Position numbers and translations under genes: made by a program. This document shows positions 10,992 through 22,029 of a stretch of 64,000 nt of DNA, in pieces. Positions within the stretch are counted from its first letter, which is position 1, and each line of letters opens with the position of its first letter. Source of the stretch: Smallanthus sonchifolius (taxonomy: Eukaryota; Streptophyta; Magnoliopsida; Asterales; Asteraceae); contig CM042044.1 of NCBI GenBank assembly GCA_023525975.1, forward strand, positions 12,758,501 through 12,822,500, written 5' to 3'. Under the pieces are notes generated by a model, which ran no database searches, was not told where the DNA came from, and saw only the letters and a list, made by a program, of their open reading frames with translations.

Positions 10992-11003
10992 TGGTATCAG
11001 AGC
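10992..11003 (+). other. Gypsy A primer binding site (initiator Met tRNA)
   Basis: TGGTATCAGAGC, complementary to the 3' end of plant initiator methionine tRNA, starts three bases after the LTR end. It primes minus-strand DNA synthesis. Confidence 0.9.
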
Positions 11004-11343
11004 AATAGTTTGAGAGATTCAGACATCCCTAAATGTCTGGACTCAAACTGATTATGGGACCAACGCACGGATGTCAGTCTTGGGTAACCAACGCCAACGC
11101 CAGCACGATAAGTAAGTATTGAAGTTAATGCACTAGGATAAGAATAGATACCTTAACTTAGAACAAATAGATATCAATGTCACAACCGACTTGAAGAGTT
11201 TTGAACCTGAAAAGCAATGTAAATTAGTAATCACAAACCGGTCACTGTAATTAATAATTTACCTTGCTCGTACTGTTCCAAACTATGATCTGAAGAAATG
11301 ACATTGATGTATTCCCTTTATAACTATCAGGAAACTAAGAATT

Positions 11344-12225
11344 ATGGCTGGTGGAGGAAGGACAGGACGCCGATGCGGTCGCACTGGCCGAGTAGGTAGA
11401 CCTCCGTTGAACCAAAGATTTGAAGAAGAAGAAGAGAGTGTGCACGCAGAACACACCGAAAGTGTGCACGAAACAGAAGTGACCCCAACTAGGGACGACA
11501 ATCCAGGGCCTATACAGTTGGAACCCGAAGTCAGGGATGCTATAGCCCGTGAAGTTGTGCTCACTCTAAAGAACATATTGCCTGACCTACTATCTTAGGC
11601 ACTAAAGAAAAGCAAAGAAGAGGATGAAGGGAACAATGAAGAGAAAATTTATGACAGTGACGGGGATGAAGTAAGAGTGGCATCAAGCAATCGTGGGTGT
11701 ACTTACAAGGGTTTCAAGGATGGAGACCCACCCAAGTTTGATGGTAACAAGGATTCAGTGGCAACACTCGAATGGATTGAGAGGATGAACGCTGTAATCA
11801 ACATCAGCGAGTGTCGACCGGACCAGGCGGTTAAATATGTTGCTCATTCTTTCACCAATGAAGCACTAGGTTGGTGGAGGAACATCCAGCGGACAAAGTC
11901 CCCAAACGCTCTTGCAAGAATGACATGGAAAGACCTAAAGAAGCTAATAATTCAGAAGTTCTGTCCCCAGAATGAAATTGACCGAGTGGAAAATGAATTC
12001 ATAAACTTTAAGGCTGGCAACAAGACACACCGCCAGTATACTTCTAGGTTCAATGAGCTAGCTCAACTGGTACCCCCACCTGGTGGAGACAGAGGAGCGA
12101 ATGATCAAGTATTATGTGAAGGGCCTACCACAAAGGGTCCGTGTCCACGTGAAAGCCAACCTACCCTCGACCTACGAGTCGGTAGTGAATCTGAGCGGAA
12201 TCGTCTACGACGATTATGCCAATGA
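11344..12225 (+). pseudogene. Gypsy A gag, N-terminal part (nonsense and frameshift)
   Basis: The start MAGGGRTGRRCGRTGR is the same as in Gypsy B and follows a leader of about 350 bp. An acidic/Gly-Arg N-terminus leads into the retrotransposon gag core (FKDGDPPKFDGNKDSVATLEWIERM, residues ~115-140; NEALGWWRNIQ; FINFKAGNKTHRQYTSRFNELAQLVP). A TAG at 11596-11598 (GAG in Gypsy B) truncates it, and near 12070-12082 an extra base in a C-run shifts the frame so that the rest of gag is read in the next frame (12083-12850). Gag packages element RNA into particles. The domain call is firm; the ORF is not functional. Confidence 0.9.
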
Positions 12226-12850
12226 GGACCCACCAACAGAGACCAAAAAGAGAAAGTGGGAGAACCCGTCTAGAGGCACCGGAAGAGGGAACGTAAAAAC
12301 TGAAACTAAGAAGCCAAGGTCGGATGAATATGAAACATGCAAGAAATGTGGAAGGCAACATCTTGGCGAATGTAAAATCGGCACCACCACATGCTATAAG
12401 TGCGGGAAGCCAGGGCACTTCTCTCGAGAATGTGTAAGAAACGTCAAGTGTCAAGTATGTGGATTGTTTGGACATCTGACAAAGAACTGCAGGAAGGCCG
12501 GCCAATCTGGTTCGGGAAAAGAGAGGGAAAAGGAACAGCCGCAGGCTAGGACTCGAGCCTATGCACTGACTGAGGAAGAAGCAAGAGGAAACCCTGATGT
12601 TGTGTCAGGTACGTTTCTAGTAAATGATGAAAATGCTGCTATTTTATTTGACTTTGGTGCTAGTAAAAGCTTCATATCAAATGCATTTAGTCGTAAACTG
12701 GATTGCACTATCAACACCATAGTAAAGGCCTTTAGCGTACAAACTGCCGTGGTTAAAAATTCGGCAGTATTCCAAGTAACAGAGGATTGTATGATAGAAA
12801 TAGAGGGCCATAAGTTTCCTTCTAGATTATTCCTTCACACCTTAGGATGA
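12083..12850 (+). pseudogene. Gypsy A gag C-terminus (zinc knuckles) and protease
   Basis: After the frameshift the frame continues YYVKGLPQRVRVHVKA, then CKKCGRQHLGEC and two CCHC knuckles (CYKCGKPGHFSREC and CQVCGLFGHLTKNC), which bind RNA. The aspartic protease follows; its active site reads FDFGASKSFIS, with catalytic Asp at 12650-12652 but Phe in place of the usual Ser/Thr, which should inactivate it. A GGA-to-TGA change at 12848-12850 (Gly in Gypsy B) stops the frame. The ATG at 12083 is not a real start. Confidence 0.9.
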
Positions 12851-14584
12851 TTCCATATAGTATTGGGTATGGATTGGTTAGCTGCCAACGAAGCTCAAAT
12901 CATATGTAAACGTAAGAGGATACACCTCAAAGCTCCTGGCGGCAGTCCAATTATGGTTTATGGGGATTGGAATTGCACGATGCCGAACATCATCTCGATG
13001 ATCAAGGCCGAGAGTTACATGAGGCGCGGTTGCAAAGCTTATTTGGCATATGTTATTGATGATAGAATGAAAATGAATGAACTCAAGAAAGTACCCGTGG
13101 TGTGCAACTTTTCGGAAGTATTCCCTGAGGATCTACCTGGGTTACCACCCGATAGGGAAATAGAATTTCAGATTGACTTATTGCCAGGAGCTGAGCCCGT
13201 TGCCAAAGCCCCCGACCGATTGGCGCCGTCAGAAATGAAAGAATTAATGTCTCAACTAGAGAAACTAACAGAAAAAGGATTTATTAGGCCGAGCATCTCA
13301 CCGTGGGGCGCTCCGGTACTATTTGTAAAGAAGAAAGACGGCAGCATGCGCATTGACTACCGTGAGTTGAACAAGAGAACAGTACAGAACAAATACCCAC
13401 TGCCTAGAATAGACGACCTTTTTGATCAACTGCAAGGTGCGAGTTGGTTCTCAAAGATCGATATTAGGTCGGGTTACCATCAATTGAAAGTAAGAGAAGA
13501 AGACGTACCAAAGACCGCGTTTCACACGCGTTATGGGCATTATGAGTTTTTCGTGATGTCTTTCGGATTGACCAACGCACCAGCGGCGTTTATGGATTTA
13601 ATGAATAGAGTATGTCGACCCATGTTGGATCGATCAGTGATAGTTTTTATAGACGACATACTGGTATATTCGAAAAGCGAGGGTGATCACCACTGTCACC
13701 TAAGGGAGGTTCTGGAGGTGCTAAAGCAGGAAAAGTTGTACGCAAAATTCTCCAAATGCGCGTTCTGGCTTAGGGAAGTCCAATTCCTAGGTCATGTAAT
13801 AAACCCAAACGGCATCATGGTGGATCCTACAAAGATCGAGACAGTAAAGGAATGGAACGTCCCAAAGACACCAACAGAGATACGAAGTTTTCTGGGATTG
13901 GCGGGCTACTATCGAAGGTTCATTAAAGATTTTTTAAGAATAGCCTTGCCACTAACTAAGTTGACACGGAAGGAAGTGAAGTATGAATGGGGTCAAACCC
14001 AAAACAACGCGTTTGAAGAACTTAAGGCACGATTAACCCAAGCTCCAGTCTTAACTCTACCTGAGGGAAATGAAGGCTTGGTAGTCTATTCTGACGCTTC
14101 GGGGCAGGGTTTGGGGTGCGTACTTATGCAACGAGGAAAGGTAATTGCTTACGCATCGCGACAACTAAAGATTCACGAGGTTAATTACCCAACACACGAT
14201 TTAGAGTTAGCAGCAGTAGTTTTCGCGTTGAAAATATGGAGGCACTATCTGTATGGAGTTAAATGCACCATTTACTCCGATCACAAAAGCCTGAAGTACT
14301 TTTTCGAGCAAAAGGAATTAAACATGAGACAAAGGAGATGGTTAGAGCTACTGAAAGACTATGATTGTGAGATATTGTACCATCCAGGCAAGGTAAACGT
14401 AGTGGCCGACGCTTTAAGTAGAAAGGAAGAATCGACACCTATCCGGATCAAAGCGTGTCAGCTGAATATAACGCCAGATTTGATGAGTGAAATATCAAAG
14501 GCACAAGACGAAGCACTATTAGAGAGAAATATAAAATGGGAAAGAATAGTGGGACAACAAGGGAATTTTGTTGCAAATGCATAG
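12851..14584 (+). pseudogene. Gypsy A reverse transcriptase and RNase H
   Basis: In frame with the protease after the 12848 stop: VLGMDWLAANEAQI (end of protease), PVVCNFSEVFPEDLPGLPP, RT fingers and palm with VLFVKKKDGSMR and the catalytic FIDDILVYSKS (around 13645-13675), then RNase H (VVYSDASGQGLG, TIYSDHKSLKYF, VADALSRKEE). Two residues (Met-Cys before IDYRELN) are missing through a 6-bp deletion at about 13348 compared with Gypsy B. The frame ends at a TAG (14582-14584) where Gypsy B has TAC. Confidence 0.93.
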
Positions 14585-15197
14585 GGTGTACGAACTAGGT
14601 TTGGCCGGATGTGGATACCTAAGATTGGCGAGCTTAGATCCAAAATACTCGATGAGGCCCATAAGTCTCGTTATTCTATCCACCCCGGGACAAACAAAAT
14701 GTATCAAGACTTGAAAAAGGAGTACTGGTGGCCTGGCATGAAGAATGATGTGACAGAGTACGTGAGCAAGTGCCTAACGTGTTCTCTAGTGAAGGCCGAG
14801 CACCAGAAACCATACGGTAAAATGCAACCTTTACCAATACCGGAATGGAAGTGGGAGGAGATCACGATGGACTTCATTACCAAGCTACCGCGAATAGCTA
14901 AAGGCAATGATACCATTTGGGTGATCGTCGACCGCTTGACGAAAAGTGCTCACTTCTTACCAATACGTGAGACTTCTTCGTCCGAAAGACTAGCAGAAAT
15001 ATTTATCAAGGAAATTGTGAGCAGACATGGTATGCCGCTGTCGATTGTGTCCGACAGGGATACTAGATTTACATCAAGGTTTTGGAAGAAATTCAATGAA
15101 GCGATGGGCACTAGATTGAACATCAGCACCGCTTACCACTCTCAAACCGATGGTCAATCTGAAAGGACCATTCAGACCTTGGAGGACATGCTCCGGG
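14585..15197 (+). pseudogene. Gypsy A integrase, N-terminal and core part (cut by Gypsy B)
   Basis: The same frame continues with the HHCC zinc-binding region (HKSRYSIHPGTNKM...CLTCSLVKAEH), the first catalytic Asp (TMDFITKLP), the second (IVSDRDTRF) and the Glu (DGQSERTIQ). The conserved TAYHPQTDGQ reads TAYHSQTDGQ. At 15198 the LTR of Gypsy B interrupts the frame after TLEDMLR; CCGGG (15193-15197) is duplicated on the other side at 23951-23955, where the integrase resumes. Confidence 0.93.
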
Positions 15198-17093
15198 TGT
15201 AACATCCCGAAAATAGTAAATAAGTAAATAATAATACGATGGAGATTTATACGACATAAAACGAAATAAGAACGGATGGACTTGGGCTCGACTCCAACGG
15301 GCCGAGGGAAGCCCAGGTATAAAAGGGGCAAGACAGCCCATTTGACCATTTCACCTCCATTTCACCAATTCTAGAGAGAGAAAGGGAGCCCGAGTCTAGA
15401 GAGAGAAAGTCGACGGATCGTCACGAGATTTAAGGAGCACGTTACTACTGAGATCGTGAGCAAAACCTCTGGATCAGAATTCCAATCCAGGTAATGATTC
15501 GATCATAATATGAGTTTTTGTTCATTTTGGGGTTTCTCGAGTTTTAGCTAAATAGGTGATGTTTTTACGGATGAAACTTGATAATAAGCTTAGAAATAGA
15601 ATCTAGAATGAAAACCGCACGTTTTGATCAAAGAAAATTGTAAGATTAGCATGATCGGATTAACATGCAAGAATTCCGAAATTTTGGTCCAAGAACCAGG
15701 TACTACGTACTTACCAAGTGCGCAGGAAGGAATCCCTGCGTACTTACTAAGTGCGCAGGCAGCAGTCCCTGCGTACTTACCAAGTACGCAGGAGGAAGAC
15801 TCCTGCGCACTTACCAAGTGCGCATAAGCAAGTCCCTGCGCACTTACTAAGTGCGCAGGCAGCAGGCCACAGGTTGGTTAAGTAAAGTCAGTAAGTTTAG
15901 AATGATTAAACCATTAGAGTCGGGGTTGGGTCTAATGTGTATTTAACTACCTAATCCAGATCGGAGGTGACGCTGTTGGGCCTTTGTTTAGGACAACCTA
16001 GAGTAGCTCATCAGGTGAGTTCTATGTGCCCCCTTCTATGTTATGTGCAAATGATTTATAAATGTTTTGGGGCTGAAGTGTATACACTAAATGAATAAAT
16101 GTCAATGTGATCATACGTATATATATATATATAAACACTTATATGTGAAAATGAATTACGAATAAAGAATGAAGCGTATGACTATAAAGAATGAATGAAA
16201 GAAGGACATAACGTAAAAGAATGAAATCTTGCTTTATATTATATATATTGCATGTTATGAATGAATGTAAACGTTATAAACCCTTCTGTGACAACGGCTA
16301 CTTCGGTAGACGGACGACCACGTGACTATTTTGCAACCGGGACGAAAACGTTCCTACGTAAGATAGGACGTATGAAAAGGTAAAAATGGACGGTCGAAGC
16401 AATTGCCTTAACTAATGTAGAACGGTTGCATACATAATGGTCACGTGGGAAACGGATGCCCTAGGGCAGACGGATTTAATGTTATGACGGACTACGACGG
16501 TAGGACGGTTAAGAGCGGACGGACAAAAGTTGCCGGACGGATTTAATGTTATGACGGACGGTTTTCTAGAGCCGGACGGTAATGAGAAGGGCTACGACGG
16601 TAGCTCTGACTGCGATGTCTTCGTGACATTCGCGACAAGTATGATGGGTTGATCTCCCTTAAGATTATGGCCAATATGTGTTCTCCCAAAGAAAGTATGT
16701 ATGTACATATGTATATACCCTCAATGAATGTTATGTGAGAACAGTAAAGTAAAGAATATTTAAAAGTATGAATATACATGTATACATTATATTCAGGATA
16801 AGATAAATATTATGTATGATTGTCTTTAAACTAGAACTCACCAGCGTTAGCTGACTTTTAGTATACATTTCAGGTAACAAAGGAAAGGGTCGTGCGAAGG
16901 CGTGAAGGTTACCTGGCACAAGACTGACATCCCACTTTTGTTTGTTAAGAATATGTTATGCTTTTATTTGTAAAGACTTCCGCTGTTTTGATTATGTAAT
17001 TGAATGACGAATGTTTTAATTTAAGTTCAGTATTTATGACTATGTTTATGAGTAAATCCAACAAGTGAGGTCACCCGGTTTAGGGGCCTTACA
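15198..17093 (+). repeat. Gypsy B 5' LTR (1896 bp)
   Basis: It runs from TGTAACATCCCGAAAATAG to GGGGCCTTACA. A TATA box lies at 15318-15324 (TATAAAA), with a GAGAGAGA leader, a splice-donor-like CAG|GTAAT at 15488-15495, a palindromic repeat array (15706-15867), CTCATCAGGTGAGTTC (16007-16022) and the CAGCGTTAGCTGACTTTTAG block near the end (16842-16861). The outer parts align with the Gypsy A LTR; the repeat slot does not. Confidence 0.95.
15706..15867. repeat. 33-nt palindromic tandem repeats in Gypsy B 5' LTR (about 5 units)
   Basis: Units of 33-34 nt such as CTTACCAAGTGCGCAGG...CCCTGCGYA. The junction of units gives perfect hairpins, for example CCTGCGCACTT and AAGTGCGCAGG around ACT. The same array is in the 3' LTR (22538-22705). 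Sequence differs from the Gypsy A array but period and layout are the same. Confidence 0.95.
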
Positions 17094-17096
17094 AGT

Positions 17097-17108
17097 TGGT
17101 ATCAGAGC
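17097..17108 (+). other. Gypsy B primer binding site (initiator Met tRNA)
   Basis: TGGTATCAGAGC begins three bases after the 5' LTR end, identical to the Gypsy A site. Confidence 0.9.
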
Positions 17109-17447
17109 AATAGTTTGAGAGATTTAGACATCCCTAAATGTCTAGACTCAAACTGATTATTGGACCAACGCACGGATGTCAGTATGGGTAACCAACGCCA
17201 ACGCTAGCACGGTAAGTAAGTCGTAAAGTTAATGCTCTTGCATAGGAATAGATACCTTAACTTAGAACAAATAGATGTTAATGCCACGACTGATTTGAAG
17301 AGTTTCGAACCCGAAAAGCAATGTAAATTAGTAATCACAAACCGGTCACTGTAATTAAGAATTTACCTTGCTCGTACTGTTCCAAACTATGATTTGAAGA
17401 AATGACATTGATGTATTCCCTTTTTAACTATCAGGAAATTAAGAACT

Positions 17448-18203
17448 ATGGCTGGTGGAGGAAGGACAGGACCTCGAGGCGGTCGCACTGGCCGGCGAGG
17501 TAGACCTCCGTTGAACCCAAGATTTGAAGAAGAAGAGAGTGTGCACGCAGAGCACACCAAAAGTGTGCGCGAAACAGAAGTGACCCCAATTAGGGACAAC
17601 AGTCCAGGGCCTATACAGTTGGAACCTGAAGTCAGGGATGCTATTGCCCGTGAAGTTGTGCTCACTTTGCAGAAGGTATTGCCGGATCTACTATCCGAGG
17701 CAATAAAGAAAAGTAAAGAGGGGGATGAGGGAAACCACGAAGAAACAGTATATGACAGCGACGGGGATGAGATAAAAGTGGGGCCAAGCACTAAAGGGTG
17801 CACTTATAAAGGTTTCAAAGATGGAGACCCACCCAAGTTTGATGGTAGCAAGGATTCGGTGGCTACTTTGGAATGGATTGAGAGAATGAACGCTGTAATC
17901 AACATCAGCGAGTGCCGACCAGACCAGGCGGTTAAATATGTTGCTCATTCTTTCACCAATGAAGCACTAGGTTGGTGGAGAAATATTCAAAGAACAAAGT
18001 CGCCACATGCTCTTGCCCGAATGACATGGGAGGACTTGAAAAAGCTCGTAATCCAAAAGTTCTGCCCACAGAATGAGATTGATCGTGTGGAGAACGAGTT
18101 CCTAAACTTCAAAGCTGGCGACAAGACTCATCGCCAATATACTTCAAGGTTCAACGAGCTGGCCCAACTGGTACCACACTTGGTGGAAACTGAAGACGTA
18201 TGA
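17448..18203 (+). pseudogene. Gypsy B gag, N-terminal part
   Basis: It starts MAGGGRTGPRGGRTGRRG and continues through an acidic linker (EGDEGNHEETVYDSDGDE) into the gag core (FKDGDPPKFDGSKDSVATLEW, NEALGWWRNIQRTKSPHAL, FLNFKAGDKTHRQYTSRFNE). The frame stops at TGA 18201-18203 because one base is missing just before ATGATCAAATAC, compared with the reading in Gypsy A; the remaining gag continues in the next frame from about 18200. Only this shift separates it from a complete gag, so it is a recent break. Confidence 0.92.
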
Positions 18204-19096
18204 TCAAATACTATGTGAAGGGTCTGCCGCAAAGGGTCCGTGTCCACGTAAAAGCCAACCTACCCTCGACCTTCGAGTCGGTAGTCAACCTGGCTGGAAT
18301 CGTTTACGACGATTATGCCAATGAGGACCCGACACCTGTGACACAAAAGAGGAAATGGGAGAATCCGTCTAGAGGCACCGGAAGAGGGAATGAAACAATT
18401 GAAATTAACAAACCGAGGTTGGACGGACATGAAACGTGCAAGAAATGTGGAAAGCAACATAGTGGCGAGTGTCGAATCGGCACCACCGTGTGTTATAAGT
18501 GCGGGAGGCCGGGGCACTACTCCCGAGATTTTTGGAAGGACGCCAAATGTCAAGTATGTGGATTGGTTGGGCATCTGACAAAGAATTGCAGGAAGGTCGG
18601 CCAATCTGGTTCGGGAAAGGAGAAGGAACAGGAACAACAAAAGGCTAGGACCCGAGCCTATGCCTTAACTGAGGAAGAAGCAAGGGGAAACCCTGATGTC
18701 GTGTCAGGTACGTTTCTAGTTAATGATGAACGTGCTGCGATTTTATTTGATTCTGGTGCTAGTAAAATCTTTATATCAAATGCATTTAGTCGTAAACTAG
18801 ATTGCACTATCAACACCATAGTAAAGGCCTTTAGCGTACAAACTGCCGTTGGTAAAAATTCGGCAGTATTCCAAGTAACAGAGGATTGCATCATAGAAAT
18901 AGAGGGTCATAAGTTCCCTTCTAGATTATTCCTTCTCACCTTAGGAGGATTCGATATAGTATTGGGTATGGATTGGCTAGCTGCCAATGAAGCTCAAATC
19001 ATATGTAAACGTAAGAGGATACACCTCAAAGCTCCAAGCGGCAGTCCAGTTACGGTTTATGGGGATTGGAATTGCACGATGCCGAAAGTTATATGA
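18200..19096 (+). pseudogene. Gypsy B gag C-terminus (zinc knuckles) and protease
   Basis: The frame opens MIKYYVKGLPQRVRVHVKA, followed by a short CCHC-like CKKCGKQHSGEC, a first knuckle whose last Cys is replaced (CYKCGRPGHYSRDF, Phe for Cys) and an intact second knuckle (CQVCGLVGHLTKNC). The protease has a canonical active site (LFDSGASKIFIS, Asp codon 18749-18751) and ends FDIVLGMDWLA. The frame runs into a stop at 19094-19096 because of a 25-bp deletion at about 19080-19090; RT continues in another frame. The ATG at 18200 is not a natural start. Confidence 0.92.
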
Positions 19097-21990
19097 GGCG
19101 CGGTTGCGAAGCTTATCTGGCGTATGTTATTGACGATAGAATGAAAACGAAAGAACTCAAGAATGTACCCGTGGTGTGCAACTTTCCGGAAGTGTTCCCT
19201 GAGGATCTACCTGGGTTGCCACCCGATCGGGAAATAGAATTTCAGATTGATTTACTGCCAGGAGCTGAGCCCGTTGCCAAAGCCCCCTACCGATTGGCTC
19301 CGTCAGAAATGAAAGAATTGATGTCTCAACTAGAGGAACTAACAGAAAAAGGATTTGTTAGACCGAGCATCTCACCATGGGGCGCTCCGGTATTATTTGT
19401 AAAGAAAAAGGACGGCAGCATGCGCATGTGCATTGATTACCGCGAATTGAACAAGAGAACAGTAAAGAACAAATACCCGCTACCTAGAATAGACGATCTT
19501 TTTGATCAACTGCAAGGTGCGAGTTGGTTCTCAAAGATCGATCTTAGGTCGGGTTACCATCAGTTGAAAGTAAGAGAAGAAGACGTACCAAAGACCGCGT
19601 TTCGCACGCGTTATGGACATTATGAATTCCTCGTGATGTCCTTCGGATTGACTAACGCTCCAGCAGCGTTCATGGATTTGATGAATAGAGTATGTCGACC
19701 AATGTTGGATCGATCAGTGATAGTTTTCATAGACGACATACTGATATATTCGAAAAACGAGGGTGATCACCACTGTCACCTAAGAGAAGTTCTGGAAGTG
19801 TTAAAGCAGGAGAAGTTGTACGCGAAATTCTCCAAATGCGCGTTCTGGCTTAGGGAAGTCCAATTCCTAGGTCATGTGATAAACCCAAACGGCATCATGG
19901 TAGATCCTGCAAAGATAGAAACAGTAAAGGAATGGAACATCCCAAAGACACCAACAGAGATACGAAGTTTTCTTGGATTGGCAGGCTACTATCGAAGGTT
20001 CATTCAAGATTTCTCAAGGATAGCCTCGCCACTAACTAAACTGACACGGAAAGAAGTGAAATATGAATGGAGTCAAACCCAAAATAACGCGTTTGAGGAA
20101 CTTAAGACACGATTAACCCAAGCTCCAGTCTTGACTCTACCTGAGGGAAATGAAGACTTGGTAGTCTACTCTGACGCTTCGGGGCAGGGTTTAGGTTGCG
20201 TACTTATGCAACGAGGAAAGGTAATTGCTTATGCCTCACGACAACTAAAGATTCACGAGGTTAACTACCCAACGCACGATCTCGAGTTAGCAGCAGTAGT
20301 TTTCGCATTGAAAATATGGAGGCACTATTTGTATGGAGTTAAATGCACCATCTACTCCGATCATAAAAGCTTGAAGTACTTTTTCGAGCAAAAAGAATTA
20401 AACATGAGGCAAAGGAGGTGGTTAGAGCTACTGAAAGACTATGACTGTGAAATATTGTACCATCCAGGCAAGGCAAATGTTGTGGCTGACGCTTTAAGTA
20501 GAAAGGAAGAATCGGCACCTATCCGGATCAAGGCGTGTCAGCTGATTATAACACCAGATTTGATGGGCGAAATAACAAAGGCACAAGATGAAGCACTGTT
20601 AGAAAGAAATGTGAAACGGGAAAGAATAGTAGGACAACAAGGGAACTTAAGTGCAAATACATACGGTGTACGAACTAGGTTTGGACGGATGTGGATACCT
20701 AAGATTGGCGAGCTTAGAGCCAAAATACTCGATGAGGCCCATAAGTCTCGTTATTCTATCCACCCCGGGACAAACAAAATGTATCAAGACTTGAAGAAAG
20801 AGTACTGGTGGCCTGGCATGAAGAATGATGTGACTGAATACGTGAGCAAGTGCTTAACGTGTTCACTAGTTAAAGCCGAGCACCAGAAACCATGCGGTAA
20901 AATGCAACCTTTACCTATACCAGAATGGAAGTGGGAAGAGATCACAATGGACTTCATTACCAAGCTACCGCGAACAGCTAAAGGCAATGATACCATTTGG
21001 GTGATCGTCGACCGTTTGACGAAAAGTGCTCACTTCTTGCCAATACGTGAGGCTTCTTCGTCGGAAAGACTAGCAGAAGTATTTATAAAGGAAATTGTGA
21101 GTAGACATGGTATGCCACTGTCAATTGTGTCCGACAGGGATACTAGATTCACCTCAAGGTTTTGGAAGAAATTCAATGAAGCGATGGGAACCAGACTGAA
21201 CATCATCACCGCTTACCACCCTCAAACCGATGGTCAATCTGAAAGGACCATTCAGACCTTGGAGGACATGCTCCGGGCCTGTATCATTGACTTCGGTGGG
21301 AGCTGGGACAGCCATCTACCATTGGCAGAATTTTCATATAACAACAGCTATCACTCAACTATTGACATGCCGCCATTTGAAATGTTGTATGGGAGGAAAT
21401 GTAGGACCCCGGTTTGTTGGGGGGAAATTGGACAAAAGGATTTTGCAAGTCTCGAAGTGGTCAAAGCTACTTCCGAGAAATTTGACCAAATCAAGGCTCG
21501 AATGAAAGCCGCAAAGGACAGACAGAAATCATACGCGGACAAGAGAAGAAGGGATTTAGAGTTTCAAGTAGGGGACATGGTACTGTTAAAGGTATCACCG
21601 TGGAAAGGAATCATCCGATTCAGGAAGCGTGGCAAACTGAGTCCAAGGTTTGTCGGACCTTTCAAGATTTTAGCAAGAGTGGGTCAAGTTGCTTACAGAC
21701 TCGACCTACCCGTTGAGCTTAATGGAATACACCCTACGTTCCACGTGTCTCACCTATGCAAGTGCCTAGCCGATGACACAGCTCACATACCTTACGACGA
21801 GATCGAGGTGGATAACAACCTAAATTACATAGATGAACCAATAGCCATCCTTGACCGAGCTGAGAAACGACTACGCAACAAGTTGATACCGTTAGTCAAG
21901 ATACAATGGAAACACAGAAAAGGGTCGAAAGCTACATGGGAAAAAGAAGACGAGATGAGGGAACAATACCCTCAATTGTTTGACGTATAA
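19066..21990 (+). CDS. Gypsy B pol: RT, RNase H, integrase, chromodomain (open, 974 codons)
   Basis: A long open frame covers the rest of pol. RT: VVCNFPEVFPEDLPGLPP (residues ~37-54), KKKDGSMRMCIDYRELN, SFGLTNAPAAF and catalytic FIDDILIYSKN (~220-230). RNase H: VVYSDASGQGLG (~365-377), HDLELAAVVFALK, TIYSDHKSLKYF, VVADALSRK. Integrase: HHCC region (~560-605), Asp in TMDFITKLP (~627), Asp in IVSDRD (~688), Glu in DGQSERT (~725), GRKCRTPVCW. The C-terminus is a chromodomain (EPIAILDRAEKRLRNK...VQWKHRKG-like, ~925-965), thought to steer integration to heterochromatin. All catalytic residues are present. The first ten residues (MELHDAESYM) come from a frameshifted junction, so the annotated start is artificial; natural expression would be as part of a Gag-Pol polyprotein, now broken upstream. 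Confidence 0.95.
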   Translation: MELHDAESYMRRGCEAYLAYVIDDRMKTKELKNVPVVCNFPEVFPEDLPGLPPDREIEFQIDLLPGAEPVAKAPYRLAPSEMKELMSQLEELTEKGFVRPSISPWGAPVLFVKKKDGSMRMCIDYRELNKRTVKNKYPLPRIDDLFDQLQGASWFSKIDLRSGYHQLKVREEDVPKTAFRTRYGHYEFLVMSFGLTNAPAAFMDLMNRVCRPMLDRSVIVFIDDILIYSKNEGDHHCHLREVLEVLKQEKLYAKFSKCAFWLREVQFLGHVINPNGIMVDPAKIETVKEWNIPKTPTEIRSFLGLAGYYRRFIQDFSRIASPLTKLTRKEVKYEWSQTQNNAFEELKTRLTQAPVLTLPEGNEDLVVYSDASGQGLGCVLMQRGKVIAYASRQLKIHEVNYPTHDLELAAVVFALKIWRHYLYGVKCTIYSDHKSLKYFFEQKELNMRQRRWLELLKDYDCEILYHPGKANVVADALSRKEESAPIRIKACQLIITPDLMGEITKAQDEALLERNVKRERIVGQQGNLSANTYGVRTRFGRMWIPKIGELRAKILDEAHKSRYSIHPGTNKMYQDLKKEYWWPGMKNDVTEYVSKCLTCSLVKAEHQKPCGKMQPLPIPEWKWEEITMDFITKLPRTAKGNDTIWVIVDRLTKSAHFLPIREASSSERLAEVFIKEIVSRHGMPLSIVSDRDTRFTSRFWKKFNEAMGTRLNIITAYHPQTDGQSERTIQTLEDMLRACIIDFGGSWDSHLPLAEFSYNNSYHSTIDMPPFEMLYGRKCRTPVCWGEIGQKDFASLEVVKATSEKFDQIKARMKAAKDRQKSYADKRRRDLEFQVGDMVLLKVSPWKGIIRFRKRGKLSPRFVGPFKILARVGQVAYRLDLPVELNGIHPTFHVSHLCKCLADDTAHIPYDEIEVDNNLNYIDEPIAILDRAEKRLRNKLIPLVKIQWKHRKGSKATWEKEDEMREQYPQLFDV

Positions 21991-22015
21991 ACAGTTTCGA
22001 GGACGAAACCTCTTT

Positions 22016-22029
22016 AAGGAGGGTAGACT
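22016..22029 (+). other. Gypsy B polypurine tract
   Basis: AAGGAGGGTAGACT lies directly before the 3' LTR (TG at 22030) and is the likely plus-strand primer. Gypsy A has AAGGGGGGTAGACT at 24694-24707. Confidence 0.85.

Noticed and set aside
15590..15850. Overlapping 60-75-codon ORFs on both strands in the Gypsy B LTR (also 22422-22709)
   Set aside because: Again caused by the 33-nt repeat period inside the LTR.
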